Shown here piece after piece: positions 1-11,782 of a stretch of DNA of 64,000 nt (the stretch's first letter is position 1; each line of letters opens with the position of its first letter). The stretch comes from Marasmius tenuissimus (Eukaryota; Basidiomycota; Agaricomycetes; Agaricales; Marasmiaceae): the NCBI GenBank assembly GCA_029532415.1, contig JAQOTA010000015.1, positions 1,426,001 through 1,490,000 of the forward strand, in the 5' to 3' direction. Below the pieces are notes generated by a model. The model did not search any database. It worked only from the letters and a program-made list of their open reading frames with translations, and was not told the DNA's origin. The position numbers and the translations under genes are program-made.

Positions 1-2141
1 CCAAGTTGAGGCGGTGGATGCTCGCGCGATGTTCCGCGGATCATCTTCGCGCATGACCCATGGATCGATTTCGCCATTCCCATCGTCCTCGGTCTCTACA
101 TCCCAGCCCGAGGGAGGTGCTTCCGTCGGCCATGGACTACTGGTATCTGTATTGGATGGAAAGGCTGGCTCAGTCTGATCGGGAAAGCGGCTGCTGGAGG
201 AGGAATTCTGCGAAGGTGTGTGTAGGCCACTTGTCTTCCTGCTGTTGCCACTTGAGTGTTTCGTCGACGACCAACTGCCGCTTGAAGGGGCCGGACTGTG
301 AGTGACCTGGGCCCGTTCCTTATCGTCTTCTGCGTCCCACCCTGAGGTTCCTGCTTCCACCGGCCATGAGCTATCAGAAGCGCTCGTATTTGTGTTGGAT
401 GTATAGGTTGACTCGGTGTGATCGTGAAAGTGGCTGCTGGAAGGGCTATTCCGCAAAGGTGTATTCAGACGACTTGTCTTCCTACTGCTTCCACCGGAAC
501 GTTTCTTTGGCGACCAGCCGCCACTTGAAGGGCCCGAACTTTGAGCCGTCTGGGCCTTTCCTTTATCATCGTGGTCGTCCCAGGGAGTCTTAATATCTTG
601 TACATCCCCCCAGCCGTTGTTGTTATCCGTGGCTCGATCGGCTGTATTACTTGATTCGCCTGTGGAGACACCCCAATCATTCCCGGTAGTAGTAGTGTCT
701 CCCCAGCCAAAAGCATTGTCGGGATCTACATCCCATCCGGAGGACGTATCCTCGGCCGCTGGAAGTGGTGTCTCTTCCTCATGGGAGAAGGTACATCTGT
801 CACCCTTTCTACAACGACCTTGCTTGTAATAATTGCAGGTCTTGCGAGGTACAAGCGCGCGACTCGAGTTATCATGGTTGGCGGGATTCTGGGACCATTG
901 ACTATGGGAGTCGTCTCGGTTCGCACTGTTGCTCGCTACGGGGGCCGGAGTGACGGGAAGTGAGTTCTGGTGAAGATAAGGGCACCTGTCTCCGTTCCTA
1001 CACTTGCCAGCGGCATAGAAGAGGCACTCTCTTTGAGCTGGGCGGTTCTGCTCGGAAGAAGACTGCTTGGTCAAAGATCTGAATTCGTCTGGTGATAGGA
1101 CATGTCGGAACCGACATGTATCTGCGGTATACGCACAGAACCCTCCTGCAAAGTGATGTTGGCAGGGTTCGTTGCTTTGCTCTGCGCGCCGGAGGAGCTG
1201 GGATTGATGGGTGGAAGGAAAGTTGGGAGTCATGGGTAGGGATAGTGGAGACAAAGTCGAAGGTGACTTCGGTCGAGATGCCATTTTCTGCGAGGCAGGA
1301 TGGACCGTTGATATAATGGGTTGAGGGTACAGATTCTCGGCGAGGGAGGTAGTAGATGCGGCTGGGAGTGTTGCTCCGGGTGAGGGAGGTGCGACCTCTG
1401 TGTCTCTTGTAGTGGCATCGAACGGTGGTGCCGGAGAGTGTGTAACGGAATCAGGAAGTGGTATCAATTTTGGATCGACAATTGTTAGACGTGCTGAAAC
1501 GGAGCGGCGTATATGAGCAAAAATCCTGATATGGCAAAGATCCAAATACCTTCGTCGTGTGCGTCATGATCACCCTTTGCTGATGTTGCTGGCAGCTGGA
1601 AGTCGTTGAATGAATTTCCTTCCGGGGTAGGAAGACAAGGGCTTTCTATGCTACTCTCCGATGACGAGGAATGCGAGGTCGACGAGCCAGGACTCGATTT
1701 TCTGCTTCCAGTCTTGAGACAAACGCACGGCCAAACCAGAAGAAGCACTCACGAAGCCAACGTCGAAATAGATGAGGCTGATGAACAGATTAGTGGTAAG
1801 ATCCTGGAAGTCACAGCCTACAAGTTCAACAAGTGCTCACCTTTGGTCCTGACGTGGCTGAAAGAACAATCCTCCCCGCGCTTGCAGTTCCCCATGGCGA
1901 AAAATCTGCAGGGGAACCGTGTACCGGCTAGGTGATTGGGATCCTTGTCATCTCTTACATCTGTATCGTGAAGATTCAAGCATTTGTCCTTAAAGCGGCA
2001 AGTTCCCCGCGCAAAGAATGCACATGGTACTTGCGACTGCTTCGTGGTGGCCGGAGGTCGTTCATGTCGGTAAAAACATTGATCGCCTTTGTTGCAGGCG
2101 TTCTTGAGGAAGAACGCGCAAATCTCCTTGGGAATTGACAT
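1..2141 (-). CDS. CCCH zinc-finger protein, C-terminal part beyond window edge
   Basis: Likely an RNA-binding protein. Six CCCH fingers are visible. Three lie in exon 1 (cores CAFFLKNACNKGDQC, CAFFARGTCRFKDKC, CRFFAMGNCKRGEDC) and three in exon 4 (near 1165-1100, 1035-975 and 840-780). Fingers 1-3, 5 and 6 have C-X7-C-X5-C-X3-H spacing; finger 4 has C-X8-C-X6-C-X3-H. I resolve exons at 2141-1841, 1777-1753 (a 25-nt microexon), 1701-1550 and 1493 to the window edge. After the fingers comes a Ser/Trp/Gly-rich region with repeated GWD/GWGD motifs and a tandem duplication. Binding of RNA follows from the family; the target is unknown. The reading frame is still open at base 1, so further domains may follow. 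Divergent from the AP-1 gamma gene. Confidence 0.85.
81..575. repeat. Tandem in-frame duplication, about 240-bp unit, in the CCCH gene
   Basis: Two diverged copies lie head to tail, near 81-320 and 321-575. Shared blocks on the + strand include GGAAAGCGGCTGCTGGA versus GTGAAAGTGGCTGCTGGA, and CGCTTGAAGGGGCCGGA versus CACTTGAAGGGCCCGAA. The period of about 240 bp is 80 codons, so the encoded protein carries two copies of a Ser-rich segment, each bounded by a GWD motif. Further short GWD/GWGD copies lie at 575-745. Confidence 0.8.
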
Positions 2142-2426
2142 GGTAGTGAGAGGTATAAGAGAGATGTAAATCGATAGGTCTTTGATATTTAAGGACGGTT
2201 ATGACATTGCGCAGGCGATGTTATCGAAGCAACGAGCTGCGCGTTTGCAACGTGAACGTCGAATGCAACAATGGCTTAGCGCTCGACTCAGTTTCTCAAG
2301 GCCTGTTGCTGTCTTTGGGCGCTTGTTGAGGTCACAGCTATCGCTTGTTACAGCCTGTTACCTGTGACGACCTTTACGCTCAACGACATCGTCGGCAGAC
2401 GGGCATTTCCTGAGTGACGGGCAGAC

Positions 2427-5400
2427 ATGGTCTATCACAATCTCAAAGGTGCGCTATCACCTTACCATAAGATGAAACCTCAAACGTATCCTTGCAGCTC
2501 TCATCAAGGGAATCCGATCATGCAAGGTCTCCATCTTCAGACTTGGTTGCGAGATGTTAAACTCATGACTCCCATAGACTGTAGCCGATGAACGCGCTCT
2601 CATCCAACAGGAATCTGCGGCAATACGTGCCTCTTTCAGAGAGGAAGACTCACATGCTCGACACAATAACATCGCGAAGCTTCTTTACATCCATATGCTG
2701 GGCTCACCAGCTCATTTCGGACAAATTGAATGCCTCAAGCTTGTTGCGAGCCCTCGCTTCGCCGATAAGAGATTAGGATATCTTGGGATCATGCTGCTCC
2801 TGGACGAGAGCCAGGAAGTCTTGACACTGGTCACCAATTCGCTGAAAAAGTTCGTGCTTTCCCATCCAGCCCCCCCCCCCTACCTGACTGGACATACGTT
2901 TCGCAGTGACATGAACCATTCCAACATGTATGCTGTGGGACTTGCACTCTGCACCTTCGCCAACATTGCCTCGGAGGAGATGTCGCGTGATTTGGCAAAT
3001 GAGATAGAAAAGCTGCTGGGATCGAGTAACACCTACATACGGAAAAAGGTGCGTAGTGCAAAATCCTGATCTGTACGATAATTTAACGGCGAGGATATAC
3101 TAGGCAGCACTGTGTGCTCTCAGAGTCATCAAGAAGGTCCCTGATCTCGTGGATCACTTCACATCACAAGCCAAAAACCTCTTCACAGACCGCAACCATG
3201 GTGTCTTGCTGACAGCAATTACCCTTGCCACCGAAATGGTCCAAATAGATGCCAATGTTCTTGAGGAGTTCCGTAACGTATGGCCAATAGCAAGACCTCA
3301 GAGAATATCCGCTCATTTTCCAATAGGCCGTTCCGCTGCTCGTCCGCAACCTTAAACTTCTGGTCACAACGGGCTACAGCCCTGAGCACGATGTCTCCGG
3401 CATCACCGACCCCTTCCTCCAAGTCAAGGTCATAAGATTGCTCCGGCTACTAGGCAAGGGCGACGAAAAGGCTAGCGAGCTCATGAACGACATCTTGGCT
3501 CAAGTCTGTATCAAATTCACCCTCTTATATCTTGAAGTACGCTGAAGCATGACCCAGGTTGCCACGAATACGGATTCTACGAAGAACGTCGGCAATTCCA
3601 TCCTCTATGAGACAGTTCTCTGCGTCCTCGACATCGAGGCTGACTCCGGCCTACGTGTCATGGCAATCAACATCCTTGGGAAGTTCTTGAGCAATCGAGA
3701 TAACAATATTCGGTACGAGAATGTCGCTCGATGTTTATTGTGCCCTCATCCCGAGATATTCCCCTCCTAGGTATGTTGCACTGAACACACTCAACAAAGT
3801 GGTCGGAATGGACACAAACGCTGTCCAGCGGCACCGCAACATCATCTTGGACTGTTTACGCGACGGCGATATCTCCATTCGAAGGAGAGCTCTCGAGTTA
3901 TCGTATGCCCTCATCAACGAGCAGAACGTTCGAATCCTCGTCCGAGAGCTCCTCGCTTTCCTCGAAGTTGCGGACGACGAATTCAAGTTGAACATGACGA
4001 CACAAATATCATTGGCCGCCGAACGATTCGCTCCGAACAAACGGTGGCATATAGACACTGCGTTGAGATTCTTGAAACTGGTACGCGCTACTCGAGATGA
4101 TTGCCGACACTATGAATCTAACACCTCCGCTTAGGCTGGTAATTTTGTTCGAGAAGAGATATTGTCTGCCTTCATACGTCTCGTGGCACACACACCGGAG
4201 TTACAGGCGTATACGACATCGAAACTGTATACTGCCCTCAAGTCTGATATATCACAAGAATCCTTGACCCTAGCCGCAACATGGTTGATTGGAGAATACA
4301 GTGATATTGTCCTTGAAGGTGGTCTCGTAGATGAAGAAAATCCCAAGCCGGTGCGAACTAATTCATCTGCTCATATAGTTATGTATTAAAGCCCCACCAG
4401 GTAACAGACCAGGAACTCGTAGATCTTATTTTATCTATCTTGGATTCCCCGTACGCCAACTACCTAACACGACAATATGTTCTCTCCGCCATAACGAAGA
4501 TGGCATCACGCTCCACAACATCGCAACCACAGAAAGACCGGATCGCTCAGGTTCTCAACCAGTATGCCACGACGCCGGAGCTGGAATTACAACAGCGGGC
4601 CGTGGAATTTGCGAGTCTATTCAACCTAGGAGAGCTGCGCGAGGGTGTTTTGGAGCGAATGCCTCCTCCAGAATTGAAGGCGACTGTTATGGGTGTCGGT
4701 ATGTAACACCCTCCTGTGAGACGATATCGAGCTGATCTTCAAGTCAGTGAGCGAAAACAAGCCCGTCGGGTCCAGTACAGGGGGTGATCTCCTTGGTCTT
4801 GATGATGCTATATCACCGACAACCAACGGAGCAGGAGCATCGGGCTCGCACGGTCTCATTGACGATTTGTTCAATAATTCAGGTTCTACCCCAAATGCTG
4901 GAGCCTCATCTCCTGCACCGAAATCACAGCAGTCGACTATAGACGACATCCTTGGTCTTTTTGGGAATACCACAACAACGTCACCGCCGCCAGTATCATC
5001 TCCTCTTGCTGGACTTTCGACCGCCGCATCGCCTCCTCCACAGAGTAGTGGTGCCGACCTTTTAGCATCACTCTCCATCTCCCAGTCGAGGCCATCCCCG
5101 GCATCATCTCCCGCCCCCGCTCCCGCCCCTCCCCAGGCTCCTGCGCCCTCAGCACCTGCCTCAAAACTGCAACAGTATACAGCATATGACAAGAACACAT
5201 TCAAGATTACTCTCACCCCGCAAACGTCAGCAGCTAAACCCGGTGTAGTCATGATTCTCGCGAGGTTCCAGGTGTCTGGATCATCAGCTGTCTCAGCAAT
5301 AACATTCCAGGCTGCGGTCCCTAAAGTATGTTCGAGGTTGCTGGTGCATGCCCTGCAACGAAACTCAACTACTGTTTTTTCCAGTCGCAACAGCTCCAGA

Positions 5401-5637
5401 TGTTGCCAATGTCCAACTCGACCGTCAACCCTGGTGCAACGGAAACACAACAAATGCGCGTAGTTGCACCTGTCGGGGTGAGTACTGGCGTTGACCTAGG
5501 TTCCCAAAAGACTCAATCTGTTGAATTAGAGCAATGTGCGGCTCCGCCTCAAGATTCGCTACACGATGGATGGACAAGATATAGAGGAAACAGTAGACTT
5601 CTCTGGATTCCCTCCCGGCTTAACGGGAGGAGCATGA
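2427..5637 (+). CDS. apl4: AP-1 clathrin adaptor complex large subunit gamma
   Basis: Gamma-adaptin of AP-1, which sorts cargo into clathrin vesicles at the trans-Golgi and endosomes. I resolve 13 exons giving 857 aa. Introns: 2449-2497, 2527-2577, 2850-2906, 3049-3103, 3278-3326, 3504-3557, 3713-3770, 4081-4134, 4351-4400, 4699-4747, 5326-5384, 5478-5529. The start at 2427 joins to [17 protein letters not shown], the classical gamma N-terminus, and continues with [16 protein letters not shown]. Residues to about 600 are the Adaptin_N HEAT-like trunk. A Pro/Ser/Ala-rich hinge follows, then a gamma-ear domain ending [13 protein letters not shown]. Length is normal for fungi. Intron 3 contains an 11-base C run. 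Its stop lies 285 bp from the SF3B1 stop, so the two genes converge. Confidence 0.96.
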
Positions 5638-5922
5638 TCTTTCATTCCACTGATATCTGCTCATTATTCACGCACGTTCATGGCTGTATTGTATTCCGGA
5701 GGCATAAATATCTATCGTTCTTCTCAAGCTTCGAAACTTGAACTGGTGAGCACCAATTCCGTACGACTGTACTAAATTTGAGACGAAGTCTCACTCCCGC
5801 AATGAATGAAAATACAATAACGATATCTGTTGTACAAGCACCTACTTCGCAAGGGTACGATTAAGGATCACGAAAGCAAACATATACTGTAGGTAACAAG
5901 CATTTCTCGCAAGGAACACCCC

Positions 5923-8900
5923 TCATATGAACGCCTGCAAAGGATGTCTATCGTAAATATTCTTCCCCTCGCTCAGCTCGCTCACATCAGGATAAAATGG
6001 AACCAGCGCATCGGAAGCACCGAGATAAAGAGAGTTGTATATCCGCCAGTATACCTCCCGGACTTTCCTCGCTGGGTGGAATAGTCCTTGTAGCAAATAA
6101 CTGAGGAGCACACCAGGACCCAAGGTGACTCGCATAGCCTCAATGGCCTCCATGACGGCGCCAATGACGTGAGGAGAAGTTTCGAAGCAATTGGGCCATA
6201 CGAGGTTCATGAGATGGAGCATCGAGTCTTCGCATCCCAGCCCAGCTACACCAAGAGCAAGATGTTTGACGATCGTGCTCGCGGTTTGTCGATGGACGAG
6301 GTCACGGTCGGTGAGAGCATCCTCAAGCATAGTGACTACCGAGTCGCAGTAGTACGCGGATTGGGGACCAACGTATTCGAAGACGAAGGAAAGGGCCTTC
6401 AGACAACCCGTTCGGACGTTGAGCTCAGCGGTCCGGTATTCGTTCAAGATTGCCGGAATACAAGTAAAAGCTGGGTGAAAGACAGGTCAGTGAATAGACA
6501 TGACCGATAGATCTGAATATAGCACTCACGTCCACAAGTTTCTGCAACGATAGCAATAGCCACCGTACTACACACTCGGCTTTGACGTTCCTGGACTCGC
6601 AGGTTGGTCAGCAAGACCGAAAGGACGTCCTGAGGACCCAAACTCTTGGCAATGTAACCGAACGAGTTCACTGCCGCACGCCGAATACCCTTCTTATGCG
6701 CCTTCAACAGGTCTAGTAATTCGAAGCAGATACGCATCCATTCTCGAGCTGGCACGAATTCTGCGCCACGATCGGCGATACGACCTATCAAGTTGATTGA
6801 CGCCTCTTGCACTTTTTCGTGTCGGTTACGAAGAATGGGAGTCATACGAGGAACTAAAAGAGGAAGAGAATCAGTAAGATAATGTTGGAGGGATATGTTT
6901 GAGGACTCACGAAGATCCTTGACCGGTGGGTTCATCTGGGTCATACCCACAACGTTTGCGATAGCACCTTCTGCAGCGATGATACTACCGAGAGTATCGG
7001 GGTACTCTTCTCCCAACTGCTCAAAGAGAACAAGACCAAGCTTGCTCAATAACTGATCCTCGCCACACTGCTTGATCACAACCGCCAACCGAGTCGTCAA
7101 GTCCGCAGCTTGCTGACGAACCTTGGCACTCTTGTTGTTCAGGCGCCAAAGGATAGTCGAAACAATCTGCGTGAGGTACGGCTTGACACGGATGCCCAGG
7201 GCGTTCACGACAGTCCCAAAACCATCCAGCATGACCTGATCCTCGGTGGTTTGCTCTTGGAAGGAGTAGATGATGCCATCGACCAGACGAACTTCCAGCC
7301 TCTCGTCTATATCAGACGCTCCGAGCGTAGCAACAACCTTGGTAATGGTCTCCATAACCATCTTCCGGTAAGGTTCAGCTTCATCCTTCAACTCGTTCAC
7401 AATCCTTCCCACGATCTCCGACACGCCGGCCTTCTGAGCGAGCTCCACTGTGGTCTCGACAACCTGCCTGTAATTCCTACGGTCGAGTGCCATTCGACGG
7501 ACCCAAAACGCTTTGAAGAAGTCAGGAAGAATGTCCTGCTTGATGTAACCAGGTGTTACACCCTCTGTTGCCGCACACTGCTTGACAACCTTGAGGACAA
7601 TCTTCTTCATTTCTTCATCTGATGTTTGGAATTCTCGGATGAGAATGACTGTGACTTCCTTGGTATAGTAGAACGCGTATTCTGGATCCATAAGTGGGAT
7701 GATGAAACCGATGGCTTTCAGGAAGGCAGCCAGGCCTTTACCACGATGGAGACGGATACCGAACCAAAGAGGTTTCAAAACACTGTCGAAAGATTCGATA
7801 CCGTATGGGTGAGCTGCCTCGGCTAAAGCGGCCAAACCCAGAGCGGTCATGGTCCTAACCTTCTGTTGTTCGTCCGACAATCCGTGAGCAATGCAGTCGA
7901 CAAGATTACGGAGATGGGGCAACACAGCGCAACCCATCATGATGGCGATCTGCTGCACGATACGGATACCAGTGTGTCGGGCTTGCCATGACTTCTTCGA
8001 GCGACAGACAGCCTTCAGGAAGGGGAGGAGGGAGGGGATACCGAGAGCTGAAGCGACGACGGAGAAGGCACGAGCGGTGGTGTTACGCACATACTCGTCC
8101 GCGTGGTCGATATCTGGTCGCATAGTTGAAATCATATGCGCCAGCCCGGCGGCTTTGGAGAGATTAGAGATAATTTCGCGACCTTCTACACGAGCGTAGT
8201 AGTCTTCGTCAATGAGCAGGGGTTCGATGACGACTAGAATTTTGTGGACGTATGGCCGAACGAGGTCATCGAGTTTGTATAGAACGCGGTCAATGACCTT
8301 GACAAGAAGGTGACGTTCCTGGTCCTCGAGAGTGCGCTCCATGAGAAGCGGAAGAATTTTGTCGAACAGGGGTCCTGCGCCGAATTCTCGAGCTTTGTCG
8401 GTGATCTGTCGCAAGGCAGTTTTTCGAACGGGAGGCGTGCCGTTTTTTATCTTCAACAGGAGACGCATGATCTTCCTCTCCTTCATCTCGTCCACCGACA
8501 ACTGGGTCTCATCTTCCTCCTTCAAGATCTTTGCAAAGTATTGCGCGTCCTCTGCTTTGAAGAACGCAAGGTTTCCGACGCCTGGAATCTCGGTGGGGAG
8601 CTCGGGTGCAAGACCGGCTGCTGCAGCAACAGCAGCAGCGTCAGAGCTTTCTTGAATATGGAAGCCGACTTCCGTGACAGGAGTGGCCATGAGTCTACGA
8701 GGTTGTACTGAGGGTGCATATCCAGGGGGAGGGGACACAATTGCATAACCACTAGAGGGAAGAATAGCGTCGAGCTCCTCGTCGGACAGAAAACGGTTGT
8801 GTTTGTCTTCCTGCATGAAGCCTGGCGCGTTCATGATGATCTGAGTCATTGGTTGCTCGACACCTGCAGAAGCCGGAGTTTGGTCCCATCGAGAGCGCTT

Positions 8901-9524
8901 TGGTGTTTCCGTAACGGCAGCATCAGCAGGTGTAGCGTCCCACCGAGAACGACGTTTCTTGGGCGCAGAAGCTTCCAGCTGTTCCTTTGACCATTCACCT
9001 CCAGAAGTGTCCATCTTGTTTGGATCAGCATTCTCGTCGTTTGGTTCAACGACATCCCATCTCCGTTTCCGTTTTGTCCCAACCGACGCTGCTTCCCTCT
9101 CCTTTGCCTCAGCAAGCTCCTTCGCTGCAGCCAATTCCATCGCAACATCGTCGAGCTCTGAAGCCGGAGGAGTCTTGTCCAGGTCCATCGCCATTTTCCC
9201 CTCTTCCTGCTCCTTTCTTTGTTTCTCCTCTATCGCCTTCCTTACCCGCTCCTCTTCCTGCTCCAGTCTCTGCAGCCTCATCGCATCCTTGTAGCCCCCT
9301 TCGCTATCGTCCTCGCCTGCATTGAAGGCATCGGCACTCTCGTGTGCGACACGGTCAAAACGACGGTTGTGGTAGTCGGACTGTCGAGCAGCTATTTGTC
9401 GTTTTGAGGCTGTTTCCGCAAATGGGTCGACATTTTCTTCTTCTGCAAGGTCAGCGAACTCTTGCAATATTTCCTTCGGTGCTGTATACGAGTCTATCAA
9501 TCTGGGTGACCCGGGACGAGACAT
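5923..9524 (-). CDS. SF3B1: Splicing factor 3B subunit 1 (SF3b155 / Prp10 / Hsh155)
   Basis: Largest subunit of the U2 snRNP SF3b complex; it clamps the branch-site/U2 helix during spliceosome assembly. Three exons (introns 6910-6854 and 6529-6471) give 1161 aa. The start at 9524 gives [18 protein letters not shown], the expected fungal N-terminus. An earlier in-frame Met at 9629 adds an unconserved leader and was not used. The N-terminal third is charged and has RWD/RWDxTP motifs ([25 protein letters not shown]), the p14/U2AF-homology ligand region. The rest is about 20 HEAT repeats. The hotspot region reads [12 protein letters not shown], with the lysine equivalent to human K700 intact. The C-terminus carries the conserved [18 protein letters not shown]. 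Antisense open frames inside it are shadows. Confidence 0.98.
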
Positions 9525-10555
9525 TATACCTGACGCTGAAGAAAAGCAATAGCCGAGGTCGTGGGGAGAGGATGAGAGGGCGTGATTCGGAAACAGGCAA
9601 CCGCGATGAGTAAGCACTAAATTTCTCACGCTCTGACTTTGTTCCCACAGCTGGGGCGAAAACTTATTTTGTTGCAGATAATATATGAAGCAGAAATATG
9701 ATGCCTTACTTTCCGGCGAGTATTTTTGCTGCCAAATATGCGGAATTCAATTCAATTTCGAATATTTCCAGCCTGAATATGCATTGAACTGTGAGGCGTC
9801 ATATTTTTCTGGCATATTTCCGTGCAAAAATAATATTCACGCCCAGCTGTGTCCACTCAAGCGCCCATTTGACGCCCACCATCTCAGCCTGGGCTACAAT
9901 TTAGTACCAAGCGGGTAAACGACCTGTAACGATCAGCGGATGACACCCTCCCGCGTCTAGTGTGCAATCCAACGGGTAGCCTGTAGGAGTCATCCAACCG
10001 CCCGGATTCTCAGCTAGACTCGACACCCAGTGCGCGAACAGGTGTGGGGCCCCTTCCCCTTCACCGCCGCGTGGACACGAGGTACGAGGGTCCGCGAAGT
10101 GACTGGGTCTCGAGTCTAATTCTCAGCAAGTTTTCAGGGCCAAGGGTTCTGATTCTGAATCTGAATTCGGGCCGGTGACTCTGCGAATGCGAGAAACTTC
10201 GTTGAGAGCAGGCCTGACCAGTGACGCCCATCATACATATATTTGCACCATCGATATGTAAGTTCGACCTTCGTTGAATTCACAGGAACAGTGAAATGAT
10301 GATTTCATTTCCACCCCTGACGTCGAGATGGAGTGTACCTTTCTTACGCCACATTCCACTTTCAACATACATGGCAACGGAACTCCATCGATATCCATAT
10401 CCATACTGCTCTAGAACAAACATGTTGCTCTCGTGAGCCACTCACGGTGTCACTATGATATCAGCCTTGACCCATGCGCAGCCTGTTTTTCACGATATAA
10501 GAAGGGACCGGGAGTGAAACTTGGTAAAGTACCACATACCTTCTCGCACTACATC
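9525..10555. other. Divergent intergenic region, SF3B1 / DUF6987-like gene
   Basis: About 1 kb holding both promoters. Three things are visible. Near 9712-9842 there is an AT-rich stretch with recurring ATATTT / AAATAT words. At 10016-10031 and 10102-10117 there is an imperfect 16-bp inverted repeat (AGACTCGAcACCCAGT against ACTGGGTcTCGAGTCT). A short mirror-type palindrome, TGAAATgatgATTTCA, lies near 10295. A 77-codon open frame at 9685-9918 has no recognisable protein character. No gene is supported. Confidence 0.6.
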
Positions 10556-11579
10556 ATGACCACTGTAAACCCCCACCACAGAGGAGCACAGGCAGGTGAC
10601 GACGAACCTCCGTTTCAGACAGCTTCTCAAACCCCTTCAACACAGTCTCCAGACACCCCGAACGTCAACCTGCCCGACCCAGGACCCCGCCCAGAAAGCT
10701 CCATCAGTAATAACAACACCGACACGACCACTGACGACGATGAGAAGAAGAAAGAAGACAAGGAACTCGCAGAGCGACTCTCTGCCCTGATCGAGGATGC
10801 CAACTCACGTCTCCTTCCTCTCTGCAAAATGATTCGTTCTGTTCGTCAACTTTCCTTCCATACTCAACTCCCGCTGACTATATGATGTCGTTTGTCCCGT
10901 GTTGTAGCACATCGAGAACATGGAAGCAAAAAAAGAAGACGATCGCGACGAAGACGAACTCGTCAAGCAAGTGAGGCCCCTCCTACAGGAGGCAGAGAAA
11001 ATCCTCAACGAGACTTGGGGATCCATCAAAGGGGCAGACCCCGGCAATCGTCTCTCAAGGAAGGCTCAGAACCGCTCGGAAGGGCACACGGCCACACCTG
11101 AGGAGCAACGTCTTGCTGCAGCCTTGAAAGTCGTAAGTGAGGGAATACATCGTCAAGTTTAGCATTGCTCATTTTCACCTTTAAAGCTCATGGAAGAAGT
11201 CGGCGGGACGATCGAGTGGGCAAAGGGCAAACTTGATGCCTTCCCGAAGGCGAAGAAGGACCTTGGACCCCTCCTTGACGCTCTTGGCGGTGAGCAGCAC
11301 CAGGTTGCATGATTTGGAATTGATTCTAATCCATCTCCATCAGCGCCTTTGACCCAGATTGTTTCCGGTGTTTGCATGTTGCTCACCGGTGTCCTCAACT
11401 TGGTCAGCAAGATCCTGAGCGGTTTGGGATTGGATAGTTTGCTTCATGGAATAGCTTCAGCCCTTGTGAGTTGAAATGAGAGCTCTTCACACCTTTTCAT
11501 GACTGATAGCACGTCACAGGGGCTCAAAGAATTATATAAGGGACTCGGAATGGACAAACTCATGGGAGGGAAATATTAG
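10556..11579 (+). CDS. DUF6987 / LEA-like protein with hydrophobic Gly-rich tail
   Basis: Five exons (introns 10841-10907, 11133-11186, 11290-11343, 11466-11519) give 264 aa. The ATG at 10556 starts a Pro/Ser/Thr-rich disordered stretch of about 60 residues. A charged helical section follows (KKKEDKELAERLSALIEDAN, then EAEKILNETWGSIKGADP). The tail alternates small and hydrophobic residues (GVCMLLTGVLNLVSKILSGL, then LGMDKLMGGKY). From memory this resembles fungal proteins annotated DUF6987 or LEA-domain; I could not check. No catalytic motif or signal peptide is visible. The amphipathic tail suggests membrane or aggregate association, which is inference only. Its 3' end converges on RER2, 203 bp away. 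Confidence 0.8.
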
Positions 11580-11782
11580 GTGTTTGCATCGGACTGGCTG
11601 GACTCTTTTCGACGACCTGTATGAAATGTGTGTATCACTAATCTTGTAGCTACATAGTCCCAATCTACAAAGGATAGTTAATGACGAAGGCAAAACAAAA
11701 AACTTTGAGAGCTCACACGATATGACGGTAGAATTCCATAGAATTACAACGATCTCCAATTTCCATGTCGGTGTACATTCCT

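Noticed and set aside
2870..2880. Run of 11 C bases
   Set aside because: Lies within intron 3 of AP-1 gamma and needs no special function. Its length may be misread, but it does not affect the protein.
4626..5453. 275-codon minus-strand open frame
   Set aside because: Antisense shadow of the Pro/Ser-rich hinge and ear of AP-1 gamma.
7110..7622. 170-codon open frame on the plus strand
   Set aside because: It is entirely antisense to the SF3B1 HEAT-repeat coding sequence and has no protein character of its own.
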